In this document: piece after piece, positions 46,826-56,373 of the stretch | How the letters are laid out: each line of letters starts with the position of its first letter | Position numbering within the stretch: position 1 is the first letter of the stretch | DNA from: Methylocaldum szegediense | Lineage (GTDB): Bacteria; Pseudomonadota; Gammaproteobacteria; Methylococcales; Methylococcaceae | Direction: 5' to 3' | DNA length: 64,000 nt | Assembly: GCF_949769195.1 (NCBI RefSeq) | Contig: NZ_OX458333.1 | Location: 868,001-932,000 of the forward strand | Program-made: the position numbers and the translations under genes | Notes under the pieces: model-generated | The model's input: only the letters and a program-made list of their open reading frames with translations | Database searches by the model: none | What the model was told of the DNA's origin: nothing

Positions 46826-47590
46826 ATGAAGATCGTCGTTATAGGTGGCCCTGGCCTGCTCAGCTCGAAGACTGTCGCTATTCTGCGCCAGGGCGGCCAC
46901 GAGGTCGTCGCTGTTTCGCCCAAAAGCGGCATCAACATCATCACCGGCGAGGGGCTCAAAGATGCCATGGCTGGCGCGCAGGTGGTGATCGACCTCGCCA
47001 ATTCACCATCATTTGAAGACCAGGCGGTGCTGGAATTTTTCGATACCTCCGGCCGCAACCTTCTAGCGGCAGAGGCCGCAGCCGACGTCCGGCACCATGT
47101 CGCACTATCCATCGTCGGAACCGACCGGATGCCCGACAATGGCTATTTGCGCGCCAAGGTCGCCCAAGAGAAACTGATCAAGACCTCCGGCATTCCTTAC
47201 ACCATCATCCGCTCGACCCCATTCTTGGAATTTCTCGGCACCATCGCCGGTTCAAATGCGGATGGAAACATGGTCAGGATTTCGCCCGGCCTGTTCCAGC
47301 CCATCGCGGCGGACAACGTTGCTGCCATCGTTGCCGATGTGGCGCTCGCGGCGCCGCGAAACGGTATCGTCGAAGTCGCCGGCCCGGAACGAACACCGTC
47401 CAACGAAATCGCCGGCTATCTGTAGGCGGTCGGCGACCCGCGAGAGATCATGAGGGATAGCGAGGTCCGATACTTCGGCGGCCGGGTCGAGGAGTATTCG
47501 CTCGTGCCGACAGGCGAGGCGCGCCTCGGCCGCATCGGTTTCGACGAATGGCTCCGAGTCGCCGCAAAGCAAGCTGAGAGGGGAGCGTGA
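46826..47590 (+). pseudogene. NAD(P)-binding SDR/NmrA-like protein with amber codon
   Basis: Reads MKIVVIGGPGLLSSKTVAIL through VARYL-equivalent IAGYL, then TAG at 47423-47425, then in the same frame AVGDPREIMRDSEVRYFGGR VEEYSLVP to TGA at 47588-47590. The stop replaces the usual Lys. The glycine-rich loop is also altered (GGPGLLS where GGTGLIG is usual), so cofactor binding may be lost. Probable NmrA-like reductase or epimerase. Overlaps the next gene start. Confidence 0.75.
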
Positions 47591-48497
47591 TGAGAATTCT
47601 GATTGCCGGGGCAACCGGTGCGATTGGCCGGCCGTTGGTTCGTCGCTTGAGAGCGAACCAGTATGAGGTATTCGCACTTGCGCGATCGCCCGATTCCGCA
47701 CTCGCTTTGAAGGAAATTGGCGCGGAGGCGGTCGTCGCCGACGCATGCGATTCCGCTGCGGTGAAGGCCGCCGTCGGACGAATCCGGCCCGACGCTGTGA
47801 TCAACGAATTGACCTCACTGCCCCGGCACTACACGCCCGCCGAAATGAAGGCAGCGGCAGAACGCGATCGCAAAGTCCGAGTGGAAGGCAATATCAACTT
47901 GCTTGCGGCACTTTGCGATGCGGGTGTGCGCCGCTACCTGCTGCAAAGTTCCGGATTCTGGTATGAGCCCGGCGCGGGGCTCGCAGACGAGACTGTCCCG
48001 TTCATCTCCAGCGCATCCCCGGGAGTCGAGGCAAGAGCCCGCACCTATTTTGAATTGGAAGCGCGCGCATCGGCGACGCCAGGAATCGAGTTCGTCGCGC
48101 TGCGGTATGGATTCTTCTATGGCCCCGGCACCTGGTATACGCGCGAGGGAGATATGGGAGATCAGGTTCGGCAACAGCAGGTTCCGATTATCGGTAACGG
48201 CCAAGGCGTCTACAGCTTCGTGCATATCGAGATGCGGCCGAGGCGACCGTTGCCGCGCTGGAGTGCCCGCCGGGAGCCTACAACGTCGTTGACGGAAACC
48301 CGTCTCCTCAGCACCTGTGGCTGACGGCGTTCGCACGTGCTGCAGGAGCACCTGCGCCACCTCGCGTCAGCGAAGACGAGGCGCTTCGGGTGTTAGGCCC
48401 GGACGCGGTCTATTACGCGACCAGGCTTAGGGGTGCTTCGAACGAGAAAGCTAGGCGAGAACTTGGATTCCGCCCGCGCCGGCTTGAGTGGATCTAA
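47590..48497 (+). pseudogene. NAD-dependent epimerase/dehydratase with frameshift
   Basis: MRILIAGATGAIGRPLVRRL is an intact Rossmann start, with catalytic-type SSGFWYEPG and ARTYFELEARA. At about 48231 one base is missing (VYSFVHIE should continue DAAEATVAALE); the other frame carries CPPGAYNVVDGNPSPQHLWL to RELGFRPRRLEWI and TAA. Ribosome site AGGGGAG. Likely was a sugar-nucleotide-epimerase-like protein of unknown substrate. Confidence 0.75.
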
Positions 48498-48509
48498 TAG
48501 CAGCTTGAA

Positions 48510-49086
48510 ATGACTCAAGTGATAGCCGGCGTTAAAATTCCCGACAGCACGAGCGCGCGTGAGGCAGCTGAGCTGGTGCACCAGTACGAAAATGAGATGT
48601 TATTCAACCGTTCAGTTGTCTCTGTCGCGGCGCTGTTTCACGATCTTGGCCTTGTCAATCATTTCCATACGCAGACAAAGCTGTTTGAAGTTGATGGTGC
48701 TGCCGCCGCTCGCGAATTTCTAGAAGGGCACGGCATTCGTTAGCCAAAAGCGGATTTGGTGTGGGAAGCGATTGCCTGACATACCACGCCCGGAATTCCA
48801 CAAGACATGCAGTCGGAAATTGCTCTTACAAACGCAGGGGTTTTAGTGGATGTCGCGGCAATTGGGTATGACGAGTACACGCCAGAACAACGCGACCAAG
48901 TTATCGCGGCATTTCCGCTCGGCGATTTCAAAAAAGGAATTCCTTCAGCTGCAAACCTTATCGGTCTTGAAGAAGCCTAAGACCACGTTCGGGACGGTCA
49001 ATTTCGATTACATCGAAAATCACGATCCCACATTTCGCAAGCCAAACGCGGGCACTCGTGCCTGCAACGCTCCCTGGCTAACCTGA
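48510..49086 (+). pseudogene. HD-domain phosphohydrolase, several lesions
   Basis: MTQVIAGVKIPDSTSAREAA ELVHQYENEMLFNRS, then a short internal deletion, then VAALFHDLGL (HD motif) and FEVDGAAAAREFLEGHGI. TAG follows at 48741, TGA about 10 codons later, while the frame continues HTTPGIPQ ... AAIGYDEYTPEQRDQVIAAF; a shift then reaches PKTTFGTVNFDYIE. The family includes cyanamide-hydratase-like HD proteins. Not functional. Confidence 0.7.
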
Positions 49087-49229
49087 GCCGTAGTTACATG
49101 ACGGCCGTCGCGAACCCCATAGCAGCAAACAGGTTGCAACAAGAGCAGTGCTTTCTGCACTTAGTCAGTAAGCGCCTTGGTCACTGGAACGAAATGCTCC
49201 CAAACTCGCCAACCGAATGATGGTGCTCT

Positions 49230-49646
49230 ATGAAAAACATCCTCTACTCTCTGCTTCTCGCCATCCTGCCGTTCGGCAACGTACTCGCGGATGCGCCGAA
49301 ATCGACGAACGTCCAGGTGACTCTCGTCTACCAGCACGAGCTGCCGAACGTTCCCGGCAAAAGCATCAAGGGCGTGCTCGTCGAATACGGCCCGGGCGGC
49401 TACTCGTCTGGTCACACGCATGCCAAATCCGCCTTCATTTATGCAACCGTGCTTGAGGGGACGATCCGCAGTCAGGTCAACGGCGGGCCGGTGACGACCT
49501 ACGAGGCCAGACAGAGCTTCTCCGAGCTACCCGGCGACCGCCACGTCGTCAGCGCCAATGCCAGCGAGACAAAGCCGGCCAAGCTCCTCGCGGTGTTCGT
49601 AGTGGACACGAACGAGACGGAATTGACGATCCCATTCGGGAACTGA
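49230..49646 (+). CDS. Secreted cupin-domain protein
   Basis: 138 residues. Signal peptide (ILYSLLLAILPFGNVLA) and one cupin barrel with VLVEYGPGGYSSGHTHAKSA (two metal-type His), FIYATVLEGTIRSQVNGG and the second-motif segment ELPGDRHVVSANAS. Cupins of this kind bind a metal and small ligands; substrate unknown. It is the only clearly intact gene in the decayed 46.8-51.6 kb segment, preceded by the short ribosome site GGTGCTCT region, which is weak. Confidence 0.8.
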   Translation: MKNILYSLLLAILPFGNVLADAPKSTNVQVTLVYQHELPNVPGKSIKGVLVEYGPGGYSSGHTHAKSAFIYATVLEGTIRSQVNGGPVTTYEARQSFSELPGDRHVVSANASETKPAKLLAVFVVDTNETELTIPFGN

Positions 49647-50235
49647 GGTTTGATACCTTTCGTGCGGAGATATTGCGTCGCGAGAAAATGCAGGACGCCA
49701 TTCGAAGAAAATAAAGATTGGAGGCCAATGACCGGAATGGCCGAGAAGCCGCCCTTGGTAGTTCGTTGCGTCGGACAGGTAGATCGGCAAACTTGATTAG
49801 CGAGGAAGTCCAGTACAGGCTCACATCGTAAGCCATAAGGGCCTTGGACTACGGGCATCGATCACATGAGAGGTGTCCCATACCGATGAACCGGGTGCAG
49901 TTTCAAACGGTTGTCGTTGGCCGAGTTTCTGACGCAGACGGCTGTAAGGCGTAGTGCGAAGATATCCGTATCGCAGGCCACGCGACCGGAACACGGGCCG
50001 GTCGCTCTCGATATGGAGTCTAGGTCGTTGATGCCCTTATCGACAAGCCGGTTAATCTACCCCGCCATCGTCCCACTGCAGCGGCAAATCACACCTTTTT
50101 TCCGGTCGGGATAGTCGATGGTCATCGCCATAAAGGAAATCTCGACTCCTATTTATATTTAGAGGAAATCCAGCATTATTCAAACGAGCCTAAAACATTC
50201 CCAAGGTCAATTCTCAAATGGACGAAAGCCCTACC
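49647..50235. other. Gap after the cupin gene
   Basis: About 590 bases. No gene could be supported on either strand; no repeats or IS ends noticed. Confidence 0.45.
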
Positions 50236-50657
50236 ATGCCCGCGCCGCTTGATCTGACCTGAAGTCAATATGGTCAACTCACCGTGTTGAGTACCGATGG
50301 CCGAGTGAAGTTCGGACACCTGCAATCCGCCCGGCTCTGCCGGTGCGATTGCGGTGTCGAGATCACCGTGCCGCAAAACCGGCTGCCACATCGAGCTACA
50401 ATTAGTTCCCGCCATGCCGTGAGCGCCTGCCCGGAGTGCCGGCGACCACGTTGCGTCATCCGCGGCGGAGTTGTCCGACAAGGCTCGCTCCCCCGCGAGA
50501 CCTGCGCAAGAACGCGCTGCAAGGAAATCCAGAGCGCCAGCAGGCCTATTACGCCGAACATGCGGCTGAGATACAGGCTAAGCGCCGGCCGAGGCTGAAC
50601 GCTCTGTCAATTGAGCAACGGGAACACTGGCTGGAACGGATGCGGTACTACGGGTGA
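50236..50657 (+). pseudogene. Phage-type zinc-finger protein, stop and frameshift
   Basis: MPAPLDLT, TGA (replacing Gly), then SQYGQLTVLSTDGRVKFGHL with LCRCDCGVEITVPQNRLPHR and CPECRRPRCVIRGGVV, a Cys-rich phage/plasmid domain with a G-x-Y/F-G-x-L-T-V start. A frameshift near 50470 leads to NPERQQAYYAEHAAEIQAKR RPRLNALSIEQREHW and TGA. Decayed. Confidence 0.55.
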
Positions 50658-50770
50658 GCCTAGCGGCAACGCTGGCGACAGGACAGGAACTCAAGGCCGA
50701 TCCCGCCCGGCACCGAGAGTATCTCGACTGGATACGGGAACACCGACGCCAACGCCGTAAGCAGAGGTAG
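50654..50770 (+). CDS. 38-residue ORF coupled to the zinc-finger relic
   Basis: GTG start overlapping the preceding stop by four bases (GTGA); product VSLAATLATGQELKADPARH REYLDWIREHRRQRRKQR. Basic and helical. Too short to classify; probably part of the same phage-derived operon. Confidence 0.35.
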   Translation: MSLAATLATGQELKADPARHREYLDWIREHRRQRRKQR

Positions 50771-50796
50771 ACAGTCGACAGGAAAACACCACAGTA

Positions 50797-51174
50797 ATGA
50801 CAAAACCGTCCATGTCTACCGATCCATCCGGCTCCGGTCGGGACTGGCCGCGCACCGTTAACGAAGCCGTAGACCGATTGGCGAGCACGCTGAGCCAAGC
50901 CGAAAAGGAGGAAATCGTGGCGCTAGCCGGAGATAATTGAATTGGTTTGCATTTCGGCCTTAGTCACGGATCTGAAACGACTTTGGGTTATGGCAGAACG
51001 ACCTTAGCCGGCGAACAGATTGCCAGCAGATTCGTGTGCGGAGGACTCGATTCTTCGGCGGCTAGCCTGCTCATTCGTTCCGGGCGATGCCTTGATGGTG
51101 ACTATTTGAGCGCTGTGGTGCGACTGCGGCATCAGTGCAAGTGCAGCAAATTGCTACACTTCGGCCGCAACTAG
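50797..51174 (+). pseudogene. DUF6794-like small protein with early stop
   Basis: Reads MTKPSMSTDPSGSGRDWPRT VNEAVDRLASTLSQAEKEEI VALAGDN and TGA (50938-50940); the frame then continues IGLHFGLSHGSE, where the family typically has LIxLHFGLGxYIRNEFGL. The following part (about 51000-51174) is frameshifted and drifted. Likely mobile-element cargo. Confidence 0.5.
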
Positions 51175-51333
51175 TTTTTCGATGAACCGGAGGGGCTTTT
51201 TTCTTTGGTTATCATTCCGCACTGGCGCCTTTAGCTTAACAACCAAGTCCTGCCCGTCCTCTGAAATTAAACCGACAATCTTGCAGTTGCGAATGAGATT
51301 GCGGATTTCTCTGCGAGAGTAGGTCGATCGCAT
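51154..51333 (-). CDS. Hypothetical 59-residue basic protein
   Basis: MRSTYSRREIRNLIRNCKIV GLISEDGQDLVVKLKAPVRN then a basic tail ending KLVAAEV. Protein-like and helix-strand rich, but there is no strong ribosome site and no recognised family. An upstream extension in frame exists. Confidence 0.3.
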   Translation of the reverse strand: MRSTYSRREIRNLIRNCKIVGLISEDGQDLVVKLKAPVRNDNQRKKPLRFIEKLVAAEV

Positions 51334-51419
51334 AGTACGGGCTCGCAATTCCCGAAATTGGATACGATTTCGTAAGCCGCAAAAGGCCTGCATGGGGGCT
51401 GGTCTTTCCATTAACTGCG

Positions 51420-51632
51420 TGCCTTCGTCGAATACAAGTGGTCGATGCCCGGAATACGAGCCGCACGTGTTCGGTCTGCAAGCATGAGGACGAAGCCAAT
51501 CGTCCATCGCAAACCGAGTTCCGCTGCGTGACCTATGGGCACACCGACTATGCGGACGAGAACGAGGCCCGGAACATTGCGTCCAGGGCTAGGGCCGTTG
51601 TCAATAGGTCGAAAGCCTCGGAACGGCACTAG
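51420..51632 (+). pseudogene. tnpB C-terminal relic
   Basis: VDARNTSRTCSVCKHEDEAN RPSQTEFRCVTYGHTDYADE NEARNIASRARAVVNRSKAS is the TnpB zinc-finger/RuvC-III end. The second CxxC is spoiled (CVTYG) and the catalytic Asp context reads DENEARNI instead of DVNAARNI. N-terminal two thirds absent. A second relic distinct from that at 44750-46173. Confidence 0.7.
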
Positions 51633-51779
51633 GCAATTGACGCATGATAGGCTCCTCGTTGAAATGGCGGCACGGAATGCCGCGTTCGATGTGAATCGGG
51701 TAGGGCATCATCGCTCGCTGTGGTGTATGCTCGGGATCGCCTCTTGTGTACCTCGATTTATTCATGGAGTTGTGAAGCT

Positions 51780-52715
51780 ATGGCTCCTCCCGAGAAAAAG
51801 ACCCCTCCGCGTTTCGGACTCCTCAACCTTTCGGAGCTGCTGCTACCAGCTAGGAAATACCCCTATTTTGAGCAATGGAAGCAGTTCCCCTTCGAGGCGA
51901 AGGCGCGCGAGCACTCCCGGATCAACGCCTGGTGGCTCGCGGAGTGTGCGTTGTTGGCGTATGAAACCCACAAGGATATCGAATCGATTCTGAAACGCAG
52001 AGAGGTCGATTGTTTTGATCTAGAGTCCTTCCATCCCTGGTCGAATGCCGATACTGGATTGGATGGCTTTTCTATCCAAGGCGACGACTTTGCGCTTTTG
52101 GTCTTTCGTGGCACGGAATTTTACCGGCCGGAAGATATCCTGAAGGATATCCGCAAATTGCAAAGCTCAGCGAAAGATCTTCGTCAGGATACGAAGCTCC
52201 GGCTCAAGACGTACGAAGGTCCCCCGCGATTCGAGGTCCCAGTGGTCTGTGGTTTTTACCAGCCTCTGCAAAGCATTTGGCCGGAGTTGAAAAGCTGGAT
52301 CGAATCGATCCCTCCGTCCAAGAGCTTTTGGCTCACCGGACACAGCCTAGGCGGCGCCATGGCCACGCTGCTGGCGTTTCAGTATCCCGAGCGTGTGGCT
52401 GGGGTGTATACCTTCGGTTGTCCTTGCCCGGGCGGAGCGGATTTCGCCCGGGAGTTTAACAAGCGAAGGCTCGACACCCGAACCTTCCGCTACGTGCATG
52501 GCGAGGACCTGGTGGCCTACGGCCTGGAAAAGGTGTCGGACGGGCCGAGATCTAAGGACAGCCTCTATCAGCCAGTTGGCAAGCTGGAGATGGTAGGGAC
52601 GGAATCGCCAAGAAACCTTCTGGAACGGGCTTTGAACCGGCTGTTGCTTGGTGCTCTGACCGATCATGCCCCATTGTACTATGCCATACATACATGGAAC
52701 CGCCTTCTGGATTAG
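51780..52715 (+). CDS. Class-3 lipase family protein
   Basis: 311 residues from ATG 51780 (GGAG 10 bases upstream; a longer in-frame start exists at 51720). Alpha/beta hydrolase with nucleophile motif GHSLGG at about residues 187-192 (Ser189), oxyanion region LLVFRGTE near 107, and likely catalytic Asp and His in HGEDLVAYGL and DHAPLYYAI. No signal peptide, so probably intracellular or secreted otherwise. The only intact cargo gene between IS elements here. Confidence 0.88.
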   Translation: MAPPEKKTPPRFGLLNLSELLLPARKYPYFEQWKQFPFEAKAREHSRINAWWLAECALLAYETHKDIESILKRREVDCFDLESFHPWSNADTGLDGFSIQGDDFALLVFRGTEFYRPEDILKDIRKLQSSAKDLRQDTKLRLKTYEGPPRFEVPVVCGFYQPLQSIWPELKSWIESIPPSKSFWLTGHSLGGAMATLLAFQYPERVAGVYTFGCPCPGGADFAREFNKRRLDTRTFRYVHGEDLVAYGLEKVSDGPRSKDSLYQPVGKLEMVGTESPRNLLERALNRLLLGALTDHAPLYYAIHTWNRLLD

Positions 52716-52998
52716 AAGGTAGGATGGTCGCGCTGGGGAGAACGAGAATCTCCGTGCCGGAGGTCTCTTCACATATCGATGACGAATCGAAAGGTGGAGA
52801 CGGCGCGGTATTGCTTCAGCTTGCTGTTAAGAAAAAGGGCTGCACGCCTACCGGCTGAATGCTAAAGACTTCAGCTTCTATACCGCGGTCTAACTAACGG
52901 CTTCGCTTGGATGATGGTAGTGCTTGGTAGGTCGATTCTCGTCGTGATCTCGTATAAAGCGAGGCTTGCTACTGGGTTACCACTTGGAGCCAAGCCAC
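52716..52998. other. Gap between lipase and IS630 element
   Basis: About 280 bases with no gene or motif seen. Confidence 0.5.
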
Positions 52999-53000
52999 TA

Positions 53001-54222
53001 GTACTGCATCAATCGTCGATTGCCGAGTCCAAGGAATGACGGTCCGGCGTTTCTGGCCGGATCCTTGGTTAGGAGACGAAGATGTCGAAAAAATATCGGG
53101 TGACGCTGACCTGTGAGGAGCGGCGCGAACTGGAAGGGTTGGTCAACAAGGGTAAGAGCGAAGCGCGAAAACTGGCCCATGCCCGGATTTTGTTACAGGC
53201 CGATGAAGCCGAGGGCGGACCTTGCCGCACCGATGACGAAATTGCTCGGGCGTTAAACGTCCACGTTCGTACGGTGGAACGGGTGCGGCAGCGGTTCGTG
53301 GAACAAGGTCTGCCGGCGGCCTTGGTGCCCAAGCCGAGCGAACGCGTGTATCCCCGGCGGCTGGATGGTGCCCAGGAAGCCCGGCTGATCGCGCTGGCTT
53401 GTTCGCCGCCGCCGGAGGGCAAGTCGCGCTGGACCTTGCGGCTCTTGGCTGAGCGTCTGGTCGAGCTGGAAATGGCTGAGACCGTCTCGTACGAAACGGT
53501 CCGGCGCGTGCTGAAAAAAACGAACTCAAACCGCACCTCTGCAAGCGGTGGGTCATTCCGCCGAAAGCCTCGGCCGAGTTTGTTGCGGCCATGGAGGATG
53601 TCCTAGAAGTTTATCAGCGGCCGTACCGGAGCGAACGGCCGGTCGTCTGTTTGGACGAGACCTTTATCCAGCTGATCGGCGAGGTCCGAGAACCGCTGCC
53701 GAGGGAGCCGGGGCGGGTGGCACGTTATGACAGCGTCTATGTGCGGAACGGGGTGGCGAGTGTGTTCTTGGCCTTCGAGCCGCTGGCCGGGTGGCGTGAC
53801 GTTCAGGTCACCGATGGCCGGACCCGTCAGGACTTTGCCCAGGTTGTGCGAACCCTGCTGGAGGGGCGCTATCGGGAGGCAGATAAAATCGTGTTGGTGA
53901 TGGATCAGCTAAACACCCATTCGACGGCGCGCCTCTATGAAGCTTTTGCGCCGGAGGAGGCTCGACGGCTCGCCGAGCGGCTGGAGATTCACCACACGCC
54001 GAAGCACGGGAGCTGGCTGGACATGGTGGAAATTGAACTCAGCGCTTTGGCCCGCGATCTGCCGGAGCGGATCGGCGAACGGGCCGACCGGGTCCGGCAT
54101 GTCGCCGCCTGGGCGCAGCGCCGTAACCAAACCCAAGTGAAAGCCAACTGGCAATTCACCACGGCCGACGCGCGGATCAAACTCCGTAAGCTTTACCCCA
54201 CGTTTGACGGGTGACGGAGCAC
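53001..54222 (+). mobile_element. IS630-family insertion sequence, 1.22 kb
   Basis: Terminal repeats GTACTGCATCAATCGTC (53001-53017) and the complement of GTGCTCCGTCACCCGTC (54206-54222), imperfect but clear. TA dinucleotides border both ends (52999-53000, 54223-54224), matching the TA target of this family. Confidence 0.85.
53082..54214 (+). CDS. IS630-family transposase made by -1 frameshifting
   Basis: First frame: MSKKYRVTLTCEERRELEGL to ETVRRVLKK with two helix-turn-helix parts. At AAAAAAACG (53514-53522) a -1 shift gives KKNELKPHLCKRWVIPPKAS joined to the second frame, VVCLDETFIQLIGEV, VMDQLNTHSTARLYEAF and TPKHGSWLDMVEIELSALA carrying the DDE triad. A slippery A7 exactly at the shift point suggests programmed frameshifting, common in IS630. 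Otherwise undamaged. Confidence 0.82.
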
Positions 54223-54319
54223 TAGTGCACCATCATCCCTCGATTGCCAGGTGCAAGCACCGAGGGTTCGAAGCTTCAGATTGGTTCTGTGGAACGCGGC
54301 TCACCATGTTCGACGCAAG

Positions 54320-54780
54320 AGATCCGTCCATAAGCTATATCTCACTTCCCAGCAGTGGCAGAGCACTAGAGCGATGTTCATCGTTGTACCAGCGTACAAA
54401 CGCCAAGACCCAGCCACAGGCCGCCTCGATGCTCTCGAAGCCTCTATGGGGATAGTCTGGGCGGTAACTTGCAGGTGCGAAACAGCGTCCGGTCTAGGCA
54501 TTGTCATCGCTCGCCCGTGGACGGCTGTAGGCGGGTTCAATCCCCATAGCGGCGAGTGTCGCTCGTAACGTGCTGCCCTTGTGCGGGCTGCCGTTGTCGG
54601 CGTGGAAGACCAAGGGTTTACCGATACAGCCTTCGGCCAGCACCGTGCGGCATACGACGGTTGACAGACACCGTGCTGACCGTCAGGGATCATGTCATAG
54701 TCGATTTGTTCGGGATCGTTGACCACTTCAGCGAAGCGGCAGGTGCTCAAGCGCTCATGGACGGGTCTTTTTTGGGGATC
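54320..54780 (-). pseudogene. IS3-family orfB relic
   Basis: In several frames of the minus strand: LAEGCIGKPLVFHADNGSPH KGSTLRATLAAMGIEPAYS, then YPHRGFESIEAACGWVLAFV RWYNDEHRS, the DDE/RVE core of IS3 OrfB. Frameshifts and an internal deletion separate them. Could be a partner of the orfA relic at 44380-44740. Confidence 0.65.
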
Positions 54781-55167
54781 GTCTATTGAAATGGCTCCCG
54801 ATATTGGAACTTGCCGTCTCTTTTTTTTCGGACGCAAGGCAGGCCGAGCAAGGATCTGTATGCGGTAATGGGCGCGTTCATTCTTCAACAACTGCGCGAC
54901 TTGAACGATGCTGCGACCGTCGAACCTAGGTGTTCAATCAGATGTGGCTCTACGCCTTGAATGTGCGTCATGGGATGAGTAGGTCTGGTAGCGAACCCAG
55001 CGCAATGATCGGTGTCGGATTGTCGAGGTGGGTCCGGATAGGCACCTTTCAGGTGACGGAACTGACCGGCCCCAACGAGGCTGACGCTACGGTATGGATT
55101 GGACGCTGACAAACACTCTGACCAAGTGGTCGTTCGAAATGATCCGAACGATATGGACGACAACTTT
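54781..55167. other. Gap upstream of the IS3 relic, downstream of the AcaB-like gene
   Basis: About 390 bases without supported coding sequence. Confidence 0.45.
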
Positions 55168-55923
55168 CTACAAACCCGCCAATCTCCGCCACCCGGATGT
55201 CGCTGGTGTAGTTGTCGATCCCTCAGGAAATTCAGCGTCGAGACTTTCCGTGTTTGGTTCACCGATATCAGATTCCGTTTCGGCGGATGATGGATCGCTA
55301 TCATCGCTGGGAGAGTTCGATCCCTCCAGATCCGGGATAGCTTCCGGTTCTGCTGCTAATCCGGAGCTCTCGCGTACCGCTTTCACCTCCTCGCCATGAC
55401 CTTTTTCATAGGCGGCCCGATGTGCCCGCCGTTCGATAGTGATGATGCGACGACCGAGTCGCAGTAATCTCTGCTGCCATTGATAGTGCGCCTGTCCACA
55501 CTGCTTGTTGTTTAGTACGCCGGTGAGCCAGAGGGCGTCCAAGGTGATCATGAGCTCATCAAGCATTTGGATCAGAGCCACGAACTGGGCAACCTGGGGT
55601 AAGACGATGTGCGCAGTGAAGTCCATGGGATGGGTGTACCGCGGCTTTTCGGTCACGCCGTTATCCGTACATAGTTTTTCCATTCGAGCCTTCTCGCGTT
55701 CCAGGTCGCGAGCACAGTCGCTGAACATCTTGCTGACGGCTTCTTCCACAGCATCGATCCCAGCTTCCTCACCAATAATCCGGAGGATCACGTCGATTGC
55801 GTACAAGGATCGCACGAGTGGGCGAAAAACACGGCGGACGACGCGCAACGCCTGCTCACTTTGAATTTTGATGGTACGGTCAACGACCGGGCGACTGATC
55901 GTATGAGGGGTTCGTTCAGCCAT
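55168..55923 (-). CDS. DUF1845/AcaB-like integrating-conjugative-element protein
   Basis: 251 residues. The pattern IKIQSEQALRVVRRVFRPLV RSLYAIDVILRIIGEEAGID AVEE, SHP-like YTHPMDFTAHI, and LDELMITLDALWLTGVLNNK QCGQAHYQWQQRLLRLGRRI is that of DUF1845/AcaB family proteins, found on integrative conjugative elements and large plasmids, where AcaB is involved in control of transfer genes. The last 60 residues are acidic and disordered (PDLEGSNSPSDDSDPSSAET). It is a sign that an ICE contributed DNA here; no other transfer gene is seen. Confidence 0.65.
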   Translation of the reverse strand: MAERTPHTISRPVVDRTIKIQSEQALRVVRRVFRPLVRSLYAIDVILRIIGEEAGIDAVEEAVSKMFSDCARDLEREKARMEKLCTDNGVTEKPRYTHPMDFTAHIVLPQVAQFVALIQMLDELMITLDALWLTGVLNNKQCGQAHYQWQQRLLRLGRRIITIERRAHRAAYEKGHGEEVKAVRESSGLAAEPEAIPDLEGSNSPSDDSDPSSAETESDIGEPNTESLDAEFPEGSTTTPATSGWRRLAGL

Positions 55924-56159
55924 CGCTATATTCCTCTATGTGATTCTCTGGAGTGGAGTCCTAGGGACGTCGCTCCGAGCGCCAAATCGACATATCCATG
56001 AGCATACCGTCGTCGGCGGCTACCAGCGTTGCAATAAATGGCCGAAATCGGAATTTTGTGCGGCGATCCGGCTGTGAGATTCAATCAAGATTGACCATTG
56101 GCAGATCAGCCCGGTCTTGGTGGGTGATAGCCGCCATCCCGTTGATTTTCGTCCGTAAC

Positions 56160-56373
56160 GCTTCATGGCGAGTCCCAGTGCACTTGGTCTGGGAGATCGG
56201 CCAATTAATCGAAAAGCGCGTGGCGAAGCTTTGGAAGTAGTACCCGAGACCCCGCCCGCACCCGAGCCGCTCGAACTCTGGCAGGGCGACAAACGGTGTC
56301 AGGCCGGAATGCAAAAGGCGCTCGATGCCGGTTGCCTTCGGCGGTTGTTCACAAGCTCCAGCACGCCGGTCAA
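56160..56373 (+). pseudogene. Decayed copy of the 14554-14940 gene
   Basis: Bases align with 14630-14835: RVPVHLVWEIGQLIEKRVAK in one frame, EALEVVPETPPAPEPLELWQ GDKRCQAG in a second and KGARCRLPSAVVHKLQHAG in a third. Two frameshifts and an early stop. It is fused at 56374 to the RHS sequence, marking a recombination joint. Confidence 0.65.
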
